NCBI GenBank assembly: GCA_028707415.1
Contig: JAQWBC010000059.1
Coordinates: 1-6,592 of the forward strand
Reading direction: 5' to 3'
Origin: Candidatus Izemoplasmatales bacterium
GTDB taxonomy: Bacteria; Bacillota_I; Bacilli_A; Izemoplasmatales; Hujiaoplasmataceae
Length of the DNA stretch: 6,592 nt
Shown here in pieces: positions 1 to 6,592 of the stretch. The position numbers were made by a program, and so were the translations under genes. A model generated the notes under the pieces. It ran no database searches. It was not told where the DNA came from and was given only the letters and a program-made list of their open reading frames with translations. The first letter of the stretch is position 1. Every line of letters starts with the position of its first letter.

Positions 1-10
1 CTTCCGATCT
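1..10. other. Probable Illumina adapter remnant at the contig edge
   Basis: The first ten bases, CTTCCGATCT, are identical to the 3' end of the standard Illumina TruSeq adapter (which ends GCTCTTCCGATCT). The match sits exactly at the sequence edge, where untrimmed adapter ends up in an assembly. A chance ten-base match at this one position is about one in a million. If this is right, the genomic sequence starts at about base 11, and the first two or three residues read in the upstream extension of gene 1 are not real. Confidence 0.75.
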
Positions 11-1568
11 TTATGATTTTGTCGTCACGCATCGACTCACCATTTATGCGGCTTTCCTATTCATGATTATTGCTTATGCCAGCCTTCGGTCGCGACCACA
101 AGAAGATAAAAACCTATTTTTTGTCATTATGGCTTTAGCTGGTCTGTTTCAATACTTTTATGTTCCAAGATCTGGATGGGCGGGCTTGCCACTTCATTTG
201 TGCAACACAGCAATCATTATGATGTTCTTCTCATTCGTTTTTAAGATGAAGGGTGTATTCTATTTCAGTTATTTTGTCAACGTCCTCGGGGCGTTGTGTG
301 CGATTATTTTCCCGAATTTTACTTCCGACTTATTTGATATGGATACACTTCATTTTTGGTTTAATCATATTTATGCTTTTACATTGCCGATTCTTGGGGT
401 TGCCTTACGAGTTTTTCCAAGACCGAATTTGAAGATGATGTATAAAGCAATCTATATTTTTACAGCATACTTTGTTCTTGTGGCAATTCTCAATGCGTGG
501 TTTAACAATTACGAATCAACGGATTATTTCTTTCTATATGGAGATTTCTTCACTTCGAAAATTAATGCTGAACCGTTCCAAAATCAATTTATTCTTGATA
601 TTTATGCTTTTGGGTTGCGATTTAGATTCTTCTGGTTATATCAGTTGTTGGTGTATGTTGTCTTCATTGTCTTGATGTTTATAAATTGGTCAGTTTATGA
701 TGCTCTGTTTCGAGTTTCCGATCAACATTATGATTTGATGGTCAGAAGACGGATGCGCAAACAAGACATGTTAAAGCTGCGGGAAACACTAGGGGGAAAA
801 AGCATGAAAGATCTTAATGTTCCGATAACAAATGATATGATAAAAATAACGCACTTTTCCAAACGTTATGGCACTTCCAAAACTAAAGCTGTCGACGATT
901 TTTCATTAACGATTCATGCCGGAGAAGTCTTTGGATTCTTAGGTCATAATGGCGCCGGGAAATCGACGACAATCAAAAGCCTTGTCGGGATTCAATCGAT
1001 AACCGAAGGAGAAATATTAGTCGCTGGATATAATATTAAACTACAACCGTTAGAAGCAAAACTCAATATCGGATATGTTTCCGATAACCATGCGGTATAC
1101 GAACGCTTGACAGGAAGAGAATATATTAACTATGTCGCTGATCTTTACATGGTTAACCAGCAGGATCGAGACGAAAGATTAAAATATTATCTAAATCGTT
1201 TTTCACTAACAGAAGCTATCGATAATGAAATTAAGAGTTATTCACATGGAATGAAACAAAAATTGGTTGTTATCGCTTCGTTGATTCACAATCCGAAAGT
1301 GTGGATTCTCGATGAGCCGCTAACCGGACTTGATCCGACCAGTTCTTTCCAAATTAAAGATTGCATGCGCGAGCACGCGAACAAAGGCAATACAGTATTC
1401 TTCTCAAGCCATGTTATCGAAGTCGTTGAGAAGATTTGTGATCGAATTGCCATCATTAGCCATGGCAAACTTGATGGAATCTTTTCGATCAACGAATTGC
1501 GTGATAAGGGTGAATCGCTTGAGGATTTATACATGAAGTATGTCGATAAACCTCAAGAAACGCGGTAA
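3..1568 (+). CDS. YwaF/TMEM164-like membrane domain fused to an ABC transporter ATPase (5' partial)
   Basis: The frame is open back to the window edge. The first ATG (base 63) lies inside a hydrophobic helix that begins upstream, so the true start is probably outside the window. Residues below count from that ATG. Residues 1 to about 215 form a polytopic membrane domain resembling the YwaF/TIGR02206 family, with a LPLHLC motif (H45, C48) and H102. About 40 charged residues follow. From about residue 259 there is a complete ABC ATPase: Walker A GHNGAGKST (294-302), GYVSDN in place of a Q-loop glutamine (337-342), signature SYSHGMKQK (392-400), Walker B VWILDEP (413-419), GLDP D-loop, and H-loop H450. 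The ATPase looks catalytically intact and resembles the BcrA/CcmA-like exporter class. It most likely energises the permease that begins 6 bases downstream. What the YwaF part does is unknown. Animal TMEM164, a distant relative, is reported as a phospholipid acyltransferase using a conserved cysteine; whether C48 is equivalent is a guess. The fusion could also reflect a frameshift at the junction (see findings). Confidence 0.88.
   Translation, partial: SDLYDFVVTHRLTIYAAFLFMIIAYASLRSRPQEDKNLFFVIMALAGLFQYFYVPRSGWAGLPLHLCNTAIIMMFFSFVFKMKGVFYFSYFVNVLGALCAIIFPNFTSDLFDMDTLHFWFNHIYAFTLPILGVALRVFPRPNLKMMYKAIYIFTAYFVLVAILNAWFNNYESTDYFFLYGDFFTSKINAEPFQNQFILDIYAFGLRFRFFWLYQLLVYVVFIVLMFINWSVYDALFRVSDQHYDLMVRRRMRKQDMLKLRETLGGKSMKDLNVPITNDMIKITHFSKRYGTSKTKAVDDFSLTIHAGEVFGFLGHNGAGKSTTIKSLVGIQSITEGEILVAGYNIKLQPLEAKLNIGYVSDNHAVYERLTGREYINYVADLYMVNQQDRDERLKYYLNRFSLTEAIDNEIKSYSHGMKQKLVVIASLIHNPKVWILDEPLTGLDPTSSFQIKDCMREHANKGNTVFFSSHVIEVVEKICDRIAIISHGKLDGIFSINELRDKGESLEDLYMKYVDKPQETR
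791..806 (+). promoter_or_regulatory. Internal ribosome binding site and ATG at the domain junction
   Basis: AGGGGG at 791-796 is followed after 7 bases by an in-frame ATG at 804. It can pair with the 16S anti-Shine-Dalgarno with one G-U wobble. Starting here would yield a 254-residue protein that is just the ABC ATPase, a normal length for a free-standing one. The site sits in the linker between the membrane domain and the ATPase, which is where a separate gene start would be expected. The pairing and spacing are seen in the sequence; its use is inferred. Confidence 0.5.
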
Positions 1569-1574
1569 TATGCC

Positions 1575-3287
1575 ATGCTAAAACGACTTTGGATTCTAAC
1601 CATGTTACAATTAAGCAACAAAATGAAATTTAAGATTACTAACACTAAACGATTCATCGCTTCAATTGCGATGAAGATATTAGTGTTTATCATTATAACC
1701 GCGATAATCATTGCGGCGTTTGTTTTAAACAACAGTTTCTTTTACATTCCCGTCCAGATGAATTTCACAATCTTCATTTTGTTTTTGACACAAGTTGCAA
1801 GCATAATCGCATGCACAAACGGATTGATGACCGATTTATATTTATCGAAAGATAATCAGATCCTCTTATCATATCCGGCTCGGCATAATGAGATTTTTGT
1901 TAGTAAACTTTTAGTGTTCTATATCAACGAATTTATGAAGAATTTGTTCTTCTTAGTTCCGCTTTTGATTGGTATTGGCTATATTAACAATCTTGGGATT
2001 TTCTATTTTCTTAATATCGTTTTGCTGGCGATAATTTTACCGTTATTGCCAGTATTGATTGCGGCTTTGCTTTCAATACCGATAATGTATGTCCGTCGAT
2101 TTTTAGCGGATAAAAGTTTATTAAGAATCCTTCTTTTCTTTGTAGCGTTTGTCATAATTTTTATTGGCTTCATGTTGCTGCTGGTTATTATTCCACAGCC
2201 AATCCGAATTGGAGCTTTGTTTAATTCATTCATTATTTGGGTTACTAAGTTGATGTCCGTAAGTGCCGAATTTGCTTTGATTTATGCTAATATTGGTAAG
2301 ATGATGTTCGGCGTCGATACTTTACTCAACTATGGAATTCTGATTATTGTCGTTTTGGCGCTTGCCGGATTGGTATTACTGGTTTCTCGTCCCGTTTTCT
2401 TCAGTTTAGCGACACATGCTACGGAACTAAAAAAGAAAAAAGCACATAAAGTTAGAAACGTTGTCAATCACAATTTATTTTGGACTTTTATCAAGAAAGA
2501 ATGGCTATTGTCAATCCGAAATCTGAACGAAATGTTCTCCAACTATGTTCTTATTATCGCTTTTCCATTTATTATTACTATGGTAAACTATATTTATGTT
2601 GGGATCAACCGTTCCAGTTTTGGAAACAATCTAGTTTTTGCTTGTGATATCGCAATCAGTCTGTTATTAGCAACGGCTTCTAATACCGCTTCAGCTTCAG
2701 CAATTTCCGTTGAAGGAAATGAATTTATATTGCTGAAAATGGCACCGAGCGATACCAGGGTTATGTGTTGGGCAAAAATAATGTTCAATCTTATTTTCTC
2801 AACATTAATAATTCTCGCCGGATTTTTAGTGTTCCATTATGGACTGCCATTAATTTTGGAGTACTTATTTCCTTACTTGGCTACTAATCTGCCGGTTTTA
2901 ACCACTATTTTTCCAAATTTTGCCGAAAAGATTGGTGGTTTTGTACTTCCACACTTCGATGATGCGGTTATCTGGTTAATCTTTACCGTTGTAATTTTAG
3001 TTAACTTCGGGCATATTCTTATGTCATTTAAAATTGATCTTATGAATCCAAAATTAAGTGAATATGCTTCTACTGGCTCGCTTACAAAAAATGACAATAT
3101 TACGAAATCAATCACAATTGGTCTGATTATAAGTGTTTTATTCGGGATTGTATCGGGAGCAATGTTAATCGAAAATTATGTTACGGGGTGGATTAGAATT
3201 ATTGCGATTGCGGTTGCTTTTTTGGCGGGATCCATATATTTATTTGATAGTTACCTAAAAAGTTATTTTATCGATATTGAATTTTAA
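1575..3287 (+). CDS. ABC-2-like exporter permease, polytopic, 570 aa
   Basis: This is a very hydrophobic protein with roughly 12 predicted membrane segments in two halves. Helices lie near residues 34-52, 62-82, 118-136, 141-170, 182-205 and 252-270. A basic cytoplasmic stretch (284-310, with KKKK) follows, then helices near 322-344, 352-368, 400-422, 463-483, 515-535 and 540-556. Each half carries a related segment, DNQILLSYPARHNE (93-106) and GNEFILLKMAPSDT (381-394), each followed by a K and a helix. This is typical of large Firmicutes ABC permeases of the 'putative ATP-binding cassette' ABC_tran_2 type, to which I assign it by pattern only. The start is 6 bases after the ATPase stop and has only a weak Shine-Dalgarno, so translation is probably coupled to gene 1. 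The ATPase of gene 1 is the obvious partner. The substrate cannot be read from the sequence. All ten or more helices being in one chain suggests that a single polypeptide forms the whole pore. Confidence 0.87.
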   Translation: MLKRLWILTMLQLSNKMKFKITNTKRFIASIAMKILVFIIITAIIIAAFVLNNSFFYIPVQMNFTIFILFLTQVASIIACTNGLMTDLYLSKDNQILLSYPARHNEIFVSKLLVFYINEFMKNLFFLVPLLIGIGYINNLGIFYFLNIVLLAIILPLLPVLIAALLSIPIMYVRRFLADKSLLRILLFFVAFVIIFIGFMLLLVIIPQPIRIGALFNSFIIWVTKLMSVSAEFALIYANIGKMMFGVDTLLNYGILIIVVLALAGLVLLVSRPVFFSLATHATELKKKKAHKVRNVVNHNLFWTFIKKEWLLSIRNLNEMFSNYVLIIAFPFIITMVNYIYVGINRSSFGNNLVFACDIAISLLLATASNTASASAISVEGNEFILLKMAPSDTRVMCWAKIMFNLIFSTLIILAGFLVFHYGLPLILEYLFPYLATNLPVLTTIFPNFAEKIGGFVLPHFDDAVIWLIFTVVILVNFGHILMSFKIDLMNPKLSEYASTGSLTKNDNITKSITIGLIISVLFGIVSGAMLIENYVTGWIRIIAIAVAFLAGSIYLFDSYLKSYFIDIEF

Positions 3288-3290
3288 TTT

Positions 3291-3301
3291 AGAAAGGGAG
3301 G
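3291..3301 (+). promoter_or_regulatory. Strong Shine-Dalgarno of the small anchored protein
   Basis: AGAAAGGGAGG lies 9 bases before the ATG at 3311 and closely matches the complement of the 16S 3' end. It fixes that start. It is far stronger than the site before the permease, so this gene is translated independently even if it shares the transcript. Confidence 0.75.
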
Positions 3302-3310
3302 GAGAAATCC

Positions 3311-3790
3311 ATGGAAAAAAAATTCGTCGTCATTCTTGTTTTTGCGATTTTTGTTTTATCGGTTTTGTTAATCAGTACAATTGGAAATTTACCGGAATAT
3401 AGTGTGGATTATATTACCCTCAGTCATTTAGAAATTATTGATTACGATGCTACTAATCTTGATGGAGATAAAATCATTTACCTAGACTCAAAAACTTTTG
3501 AAGTCGGCGATTCCGTCGACATTCCGTTGAGGATTGATCCGGAAGATGACGCCACCTATAATTTGCTTGTAATTCCGATGGTGTCGGGCGATTTTCAAAA
3601 AGGAGTATTTACTAGCGTTGACGTTTTAACAATGTCGATTTTTGTTTCTTACTCCGATATCCGGTTAATCCAAAGCCAAATCTCCATTACAGTTAAAGTA
3701 TATGACACCTATTCACGGCTTGAAGACGAAGTAATTTTGCTATTTCAAAGGAGTGGTGATGTTATTGACGATAATCCAGACGCAATGTAG
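3311..3790 (+). CDS. Small signal-anchored extracytoplasmic protein, unknown function, 159 aa
   Basis: I do not recognise a family. The protein opens with MEKK and a single hydrophobic segment (about residues 5-24). There is no cysteine anywhere in the protein and no clear signal peptidase site, so it is probably an N-terminally anchored membrane protein with an outside domain. Residues 30-148 alternate hydrophobic and polar residues in a beta-strand pattern. The segment around FEVGDSVDIPLRIDP (63-77) and the late strand ISITVKVYDTYS (124-135) recall an Ig-like or cadherin-like sandwich, but this is an impression of fold only. The tail is acidic (DVIDDNPDAM). The start is set by an excellent ribosome binding site. 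It begins 23 bases after the permease stop, so it is probably in the same operon. An accessory role to the exporter, such as an extracytoplasmic subunit, is inference from position alone. Confidence 0.82.
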   Translation: MEKKFVVILVFAIFVLSVLLISTIGNLPEYSVDYITLSHLEIIDYDATNLDGDKIIYLDSKTFEVGDSVDIPLRIDPEDDATYNLLVIPMVSGDFQKGVFTSVDVLTMSIFVSYSDIRLIQSQISITVKVYDTYSRLEDEVILLFQRSGDVIDDNPDAM

Positions 3791-3834
3791 ATAATCACAT
3801 CAAATTAGCATATAACGAAAAAATATATCAATAT

Positions 3835-3842
3835 AAAAGGAG
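3835..3842 (+). promoter_or_regulatory. Shine-Dalgarno of the repeat lipoprotein
   Basis: AAAAGGAG lies 5 bases before the ATG at 3848 and picks this start. The MKK opening and lipobox confirm it. The 57-base gap upstream is AT-rich, with no hairpin and no well-spaced promoter pair, so read-through from the upstream genes is likely. Confidence 0.75.
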
Positions 3843-3847
3843 AAAAA

Positions 3848-6592
3848 ATGAAAAAAATAGCTCGTTTGGGCTTCCTCGCGTTAGCGATAATTTTTGCCTC
3901 CGTATTAGGGGGATGTGTCACCGAAACAGTAACAATCAATTTTGAAACCAATGGCGGAAATACAATGGATGCAATTACTGTTGATATCAACACAACCGAT
4001 ATTACCATTGCCGACCCCACAAAAGAAGGTCATACCTTTATTGAATGGTATACAGATACGGATTTCACAACCGTTTTTGATAATACTGCAGCTTTGACCA
4101 CAAGCATCACGTTGTATGCAAAATGGGAACCTTTAAATTACAATGTTGTTATTAGTATCGATGGTGTTGAATCGGACCCACAAGTTATTTCCTTCGGTGA
4201 AAATGCCGTTTTACCCGCCAACCCAGTTAAAACCGGATATGATTTTGTCGGTTGGTTTGTCGGTAATACGGAAACTGATGGAACTAATATTACTGCAAAT
4301 CAAACAATCTCTGCTCGTTTTGAAATCATAATATGTACTATTGTTTTTATTGATATAAATAATGATACGCTTTGGTCTTATGAGGTTAATTATGGCAATG
4401 CTTTTACCGATATTCCCACGGTTCCAGACATAGTTGGCAAAACCGGAACTTGGTCTATTACTGATTTTCCAAACATCACCAGTGATTTGACGGTTACCCC
4501 AATCTATGAAGATATTGTTTATACAGTCACCTATATGAATTCTTTGGGAAAAGATGATTTTAATAATGATATCTTGGTGGCATCATCAATCGCTTCAGTG
4601 GAAGTCATCTATGGCGGAAATATTGCCACAGTTCCCGCAGCTGATGCTATCAATGGTTATACCTACTCAGGAAATTTCGGAGGATATACCTTCGGGGAAG
4701 CTTTCACGGGTACAGAATTAGACATTACCGTTATATTTTATTATGACATCAATGTTTATAATGTCAGTTTCCAGATTTTAGGAACTATTATTGGTACTAC
4801 GCAAGAAGTTCCGTGGCATACTAGTGCTATCGCCCCAACTGATTATACTGTTCCTGCCGGTTATACCACCGCAGGTAACTGGGACACTGATTTTGTAAGT
4901 GTCGATGAAGATCTGACGATTAACCTTATCGTTACACCGATTACATATACGATTACATATGTTTTAGGGGGTGATGCCGACAATGTCTTGGTTAATGCGG
5001 CATACAAATCAATTATCACCGAACCAACTGCCCCAACCAAAACGGGTTTCGCATTTGCTGGTTGGTTTACCGATAGCAACTGTACGATTCCTTACATTTT
5101 TACTGAAAACTCGGAAATGCCACTTAATGGTATAACTATTTATGCTGGATGGGATTTAGTGTCCGGCGTTGAGGTTTATTCGATAACCATTAATATCACT
5201 TTCATTGGTGGCGATACACCGAATTCTTCCATTATCAGACAAATGGTCCCCGGTATGATTTATACACCTTCGCAAACCGTTACCGGATACGATTTTGTCA
5301 GTATGGAGATCAATGATGTTGTTAATACGGAGTCGTCATATACGATTACTGCTGCTGCAACGACAATTGATCTCACCTATCAACTGAAAACTTTGATTGT
5401 AACCTTTACGCCAATTGTTTGGGATGCAGTGCTAATAGAATATAAACCAGGCGAACCGATTAACGTTCAAGTATTATATGGCGCATCATTGACTTTGGAA
5501 CAAATACCCGATCTTCCCGACAATGCCGATTATTTTTTTGATTGGGATCATAGTGACTTTACAAATATTACCGATAATATAAGCGTTCATGTTATTTATT
5601 ATAGTACTGGTTTGAATACGGTTATCTTGATGAATCAAAGTACAGTTATTTATTATGTTACGGAAGATAACTTTACTGACATAACGATTGTTGAACCAAT
5701 GTTCGCAGCCAGTTCTAGTCTTAACACGCTTCAAAGAGCTGGATATATCTTCTTGGGTTGGTTTACGCAAACCACTGGAGGAACCGAATATAATTTGTCG
5801 GAAACGTCATTCGCTACACTTACGGCAAGTGGATCAAGAGTTCTTTATGCTCAATGGTTAGAACTTGATAAGTTTACAGCTCCGACTAATATTACAGTTG
5901 TTGGACAGAAAGTTGATTGGGATCAAGAACCAATCGATTTCACCTTCTATCCTGTTTCTTATACAATCATTATTGATGGTGTCGAGACAATCATTACCGT
6001 TACTGATGAAAGTAACCCCAGTTATACGTTCAGTAATGGCCGTTTGATTCTTCCGGGAACCCATTCGGTCATCATCATTGCTAACGGCAACGAGATCACC
6101 AACACTTCTGGTCTTCCTTCTGATGTTTATACATTTACAGTCGCAGTTCAAGCAGATACTGATGATCTCGGTGAAGTGTTAGAAACGGAAATTCGTGATT
6201 ATTACATCGTAGAAAAATATGAAGGTGGAACAACTTATATTTTCTATACCGATATGGATTATTCCTTCGATAGTAGTTATGTTTTTTCAATTATATCTGG
6301 TAGCGAGTATGTTTCCATTCCCCAAGATAATATGTTAAGCATTGGCAAAATACCAGGTACTTTCCGTTTCCAAGTTCAAACGCCAACAGGGTTAAAAACA
6401 TATTATGGAAAGATCGTTCAATTTGTAGGAACATTTGCTTTGGGCGATGCTTTAGCAGATTACACCGCTGACGTAGCTTTCTTGGCTGATGATAATGATA
6501 CAAACGACCCCTATGTCAATAACCTCGTTTCACCTTATCTTGTCGGATCGGTAAATGATTTCCATTTTGATTTGACCATTTTGGATCGGATG
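3848..6592 (+). CDS. Surface lipoprotein with InlB B-type/MucBP-like repeats and an FN3-like domain (3' partial)
   Basis: The frame is open for 915 codons and leaves the window without a stop. The N-terminus is a lipoprotein signal: MKK, a basic residue, a hydrophobic core, and lipobox LGGC with C23 as the lipidated cysteine. Export and membrane anchoring by lipid follow. Residues 27-673 are about nine beta-grasp-like units of 60-85 residues. Four carry the Listeria-Bacteroides repeat core, e.g. GYDFVGWFV (131-139) or TGFAFAGWFTD, ending in a YAKW or YAQW strand. Residues 675-769 look like an FN3 domain (APTNITVVG, a VDWD strand, YTIIIDGVE, then LPGTHSVIIIANG). Residues 770-915 are beta-rich, start after an acidic hinge, and match no family I know. 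In known proteins such repeats form stiff stalks that hold a functional tip away from the cell, so adhesion or ligand binding is plausible but the tip lies beyond the window. Repeats differ strongly at DNA level, so duplication is old. Confidence 0.93.
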   Translation, partial: MKKIARLGFLALAIIFASVLGGCVTETVTINFETNGGNTMDAITVDINTTDITIADPTKEGHTFIEWYTDTDFTTVFDNTAALTTSITLYAKWEPLNYNVVISIDGVESDPQVISFGENAVLPANPVKTGYDFVGWFVGNTETDGTNITANQTISARFEIIICTIVFIDINNDTLWSYEVNYGNAFTDIPTVPDIVGKTGTWSITDFPNITSDLTVTPIYEDIVYTVTYMNSLGKDDFNNDILVASSIASVEVIYGGNIATVPAADAINGYTYSGNFGGYTFGEAFTGTELDITVIFYYDINVYNVSFQILGTIIGTTQEVPWHTSAIAPTDYTVPAGYTTAGNWDTDFVSVDEDLTINLIVTPITYTITYVLGGDADNVLVNAAYKSIITEPTAPTKTGFAFAGWFTDSNCTIPYIFTENSEMPLNGITIYAGWDLVSGVEVYSITINITFIGGDTPNSSIIRQMVPGMIYTPSQTVTGYDFVSMEINDVVNTESSYTITAAATTIDLTYQLKTLIVTFTPIVWDAVLIEYKPGEPINVQVLYGASLTLEQIPDLPDNADYFFDWDHSDFTNITDNISVHVIYYSTGLNTVILMNQSTVIYYVTEDNFTDITIVEPMFAASSSLNTLQRAGYIFLGWFTQTTGGTEYNLSETSFATLTASGSRVLYAQWLELDKFTAPTNITVVGQKVDWDQEPIDFTFYPVSYTIIIDGVETIITVTDESNPSYTFSNGRLILPGTHSVIIIANGNEITNTSGLPSDVYTFTVAVQADTDDLGEVLETEIRDYYIVEKYEGGTTYIFYTDMDYSFDSSYVFSIISGSEYVSIPQDNMLSIGKIPGTFRFQVQTPTGLKTYYGKIVQFVGTFALGDALADYTADVAFLADDNDTNDPYVNNLVSPYLVGSVNDFHFDLTILDRM
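3926..5866 (+). repeat. Array of nine degenerate protein repeat units in three types
   Basis: Unit boundaries, set by eye from recurring strand patterns, are 3926-4132, 4133-4324, 4325-4510, 4511-4753, 4754-4945, 4946-5161, 5177-5389, 5390-5611 and 5612-5866. Type A (units 1, 2, 6, 9) is the InlB B/Flg_new form with a GW or EW core and usually a KW/GW/QW end. Type B (units 3, 5, 8) ends in a W..(x)DF...T.D/N.(L/I)(T/S) block: WSITDFPNITSDLTV, WDTDFVSVDEDLTI and WDHSDFTNITDNISV. Type C (units 4, 7) has GY but no GW and resembles MucBP. The order is A-A-B-C-B-A-C-B-A. Boundaries are good to perhaps ten residues. Confidence 0.7.
5870..6154 (+). other. FN3-like domain encoded within the lipoprotein
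   Basis: Residues 675-769 follow the strand rhythm of fibronectin type III domains found in Firmicutes surface proteins: an AP-T-N opening, a V.G..V.WD strand, a Y.I.IDG strand, then a PG.H.V.I.A.G strand and a closing S..S-type tail. It caps the repeat stalk. This is pattern recognition, not a profile score. Confidence 0.55.

Noticed and set aside
63..65. ATG 63 as the true start of gene 1
   Set aside because: The frame is open upstream to the edge, and the codons before it (HRLTIYAAFLF) extend the same hydrophobic helix. No ribosome binding site precedes it. The real start is probably outside the window.
3791..3847. Promoter for the lipoprotein, from TTAGCA (3805) and TATAAA (3832)
   Set aside because: The spacing is 21 bases and the -10 would overlap the ribosome binding site, leaving no usable leader. 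Such AT-rich matches are expected by chance here.
3926..5866. CRISPR or tandem DNA repeats
   Set aside because: The periodicity is at protein level only. No near-identical DNA units or regular short spacers are visible.
4861..6503. Minus-strand open frames opposite the lipoprotein
   Set aside because: They lie inside a clear long coding frame, lack ribosome binding sites, and read as low-quality compositions unlike real proteins. They are shadows.
3..6592. Mycoplasma-type code with TGA as tryptophan
   Set aside because: All tryptophans seen are TGG, no TGA is read through in any of the four genes, and the complete genes end at TAA or TAG. Code 11 explains everything.

Overview
The window is almost entirely coding on the + strand. 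It holds four genes in a row with gaps of 6, 23 and 57 bases, and no terminator or convincing promoter between them. The low-GC sequence, standard code (every tryptophan is TGG, no in-frame TGA across about 2,160 codons), AGGAGG-type ribosome binding sites, an LxGC lipobox and Listeria-Bacteroides (InlB B-type) repeats suggest a Firmicutes/Tenericutes relative. A walled or wall-less lineage near Acholeplasma, Izemoplasma or Erysipelotrichia fits best. This placement is inference; there is no rRNA or marker gene here. The first ten bases equal the 3' end of the common Illumina TruSeq adapter, so the window probably begins at a contig end and those bases may not be genomic.

Layout. (1) Positions 3-1568: an open frame cut by the left edge. 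It joins a multi-span membrane domain of the YwaF/TIGR02206 (TMEM164-like) type to a complete ABC ATPase. At the junction lie a G5A5 run, an internal Shine-Dalgarno and an ATG whose overlapping +1 frame reads ATGA. (2) Positions 1575-3287: a 570-residue polytopic permease of the ABC-2-like class, whose two halves carry a similar motif. (3) Positions 3311-3790: a small signal-anchored, beta-rich protein of unknown function. (4) Positions 3848-6592 (runs off the right edge): a large surface lipoprotein with about nine degenerate InlB-B/MucBP-like units of three recognisable types, then an FN3-like domain and an unassigned C-terminal part.

How they may work together. Genes 1 and 2 supply the ATPase and membrane parts of an ABC exporter, translated almost back to back. 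Gene 3 follows with its own strong ribosome binding site and is a plausible extracytoplasmic accessory. Gene 4 is a cell-surface lipoprotein that may be cotranscribed or merely adjacent. The most interesting points are the YwaF-ATPase fusion with its built-in second start, and the mosaic repeat architecture of the lipoprotein. No RNA genes, insertion sequences, CRISPR arrays or origins were seen, and no stretch over 300 bases lacks a gene.
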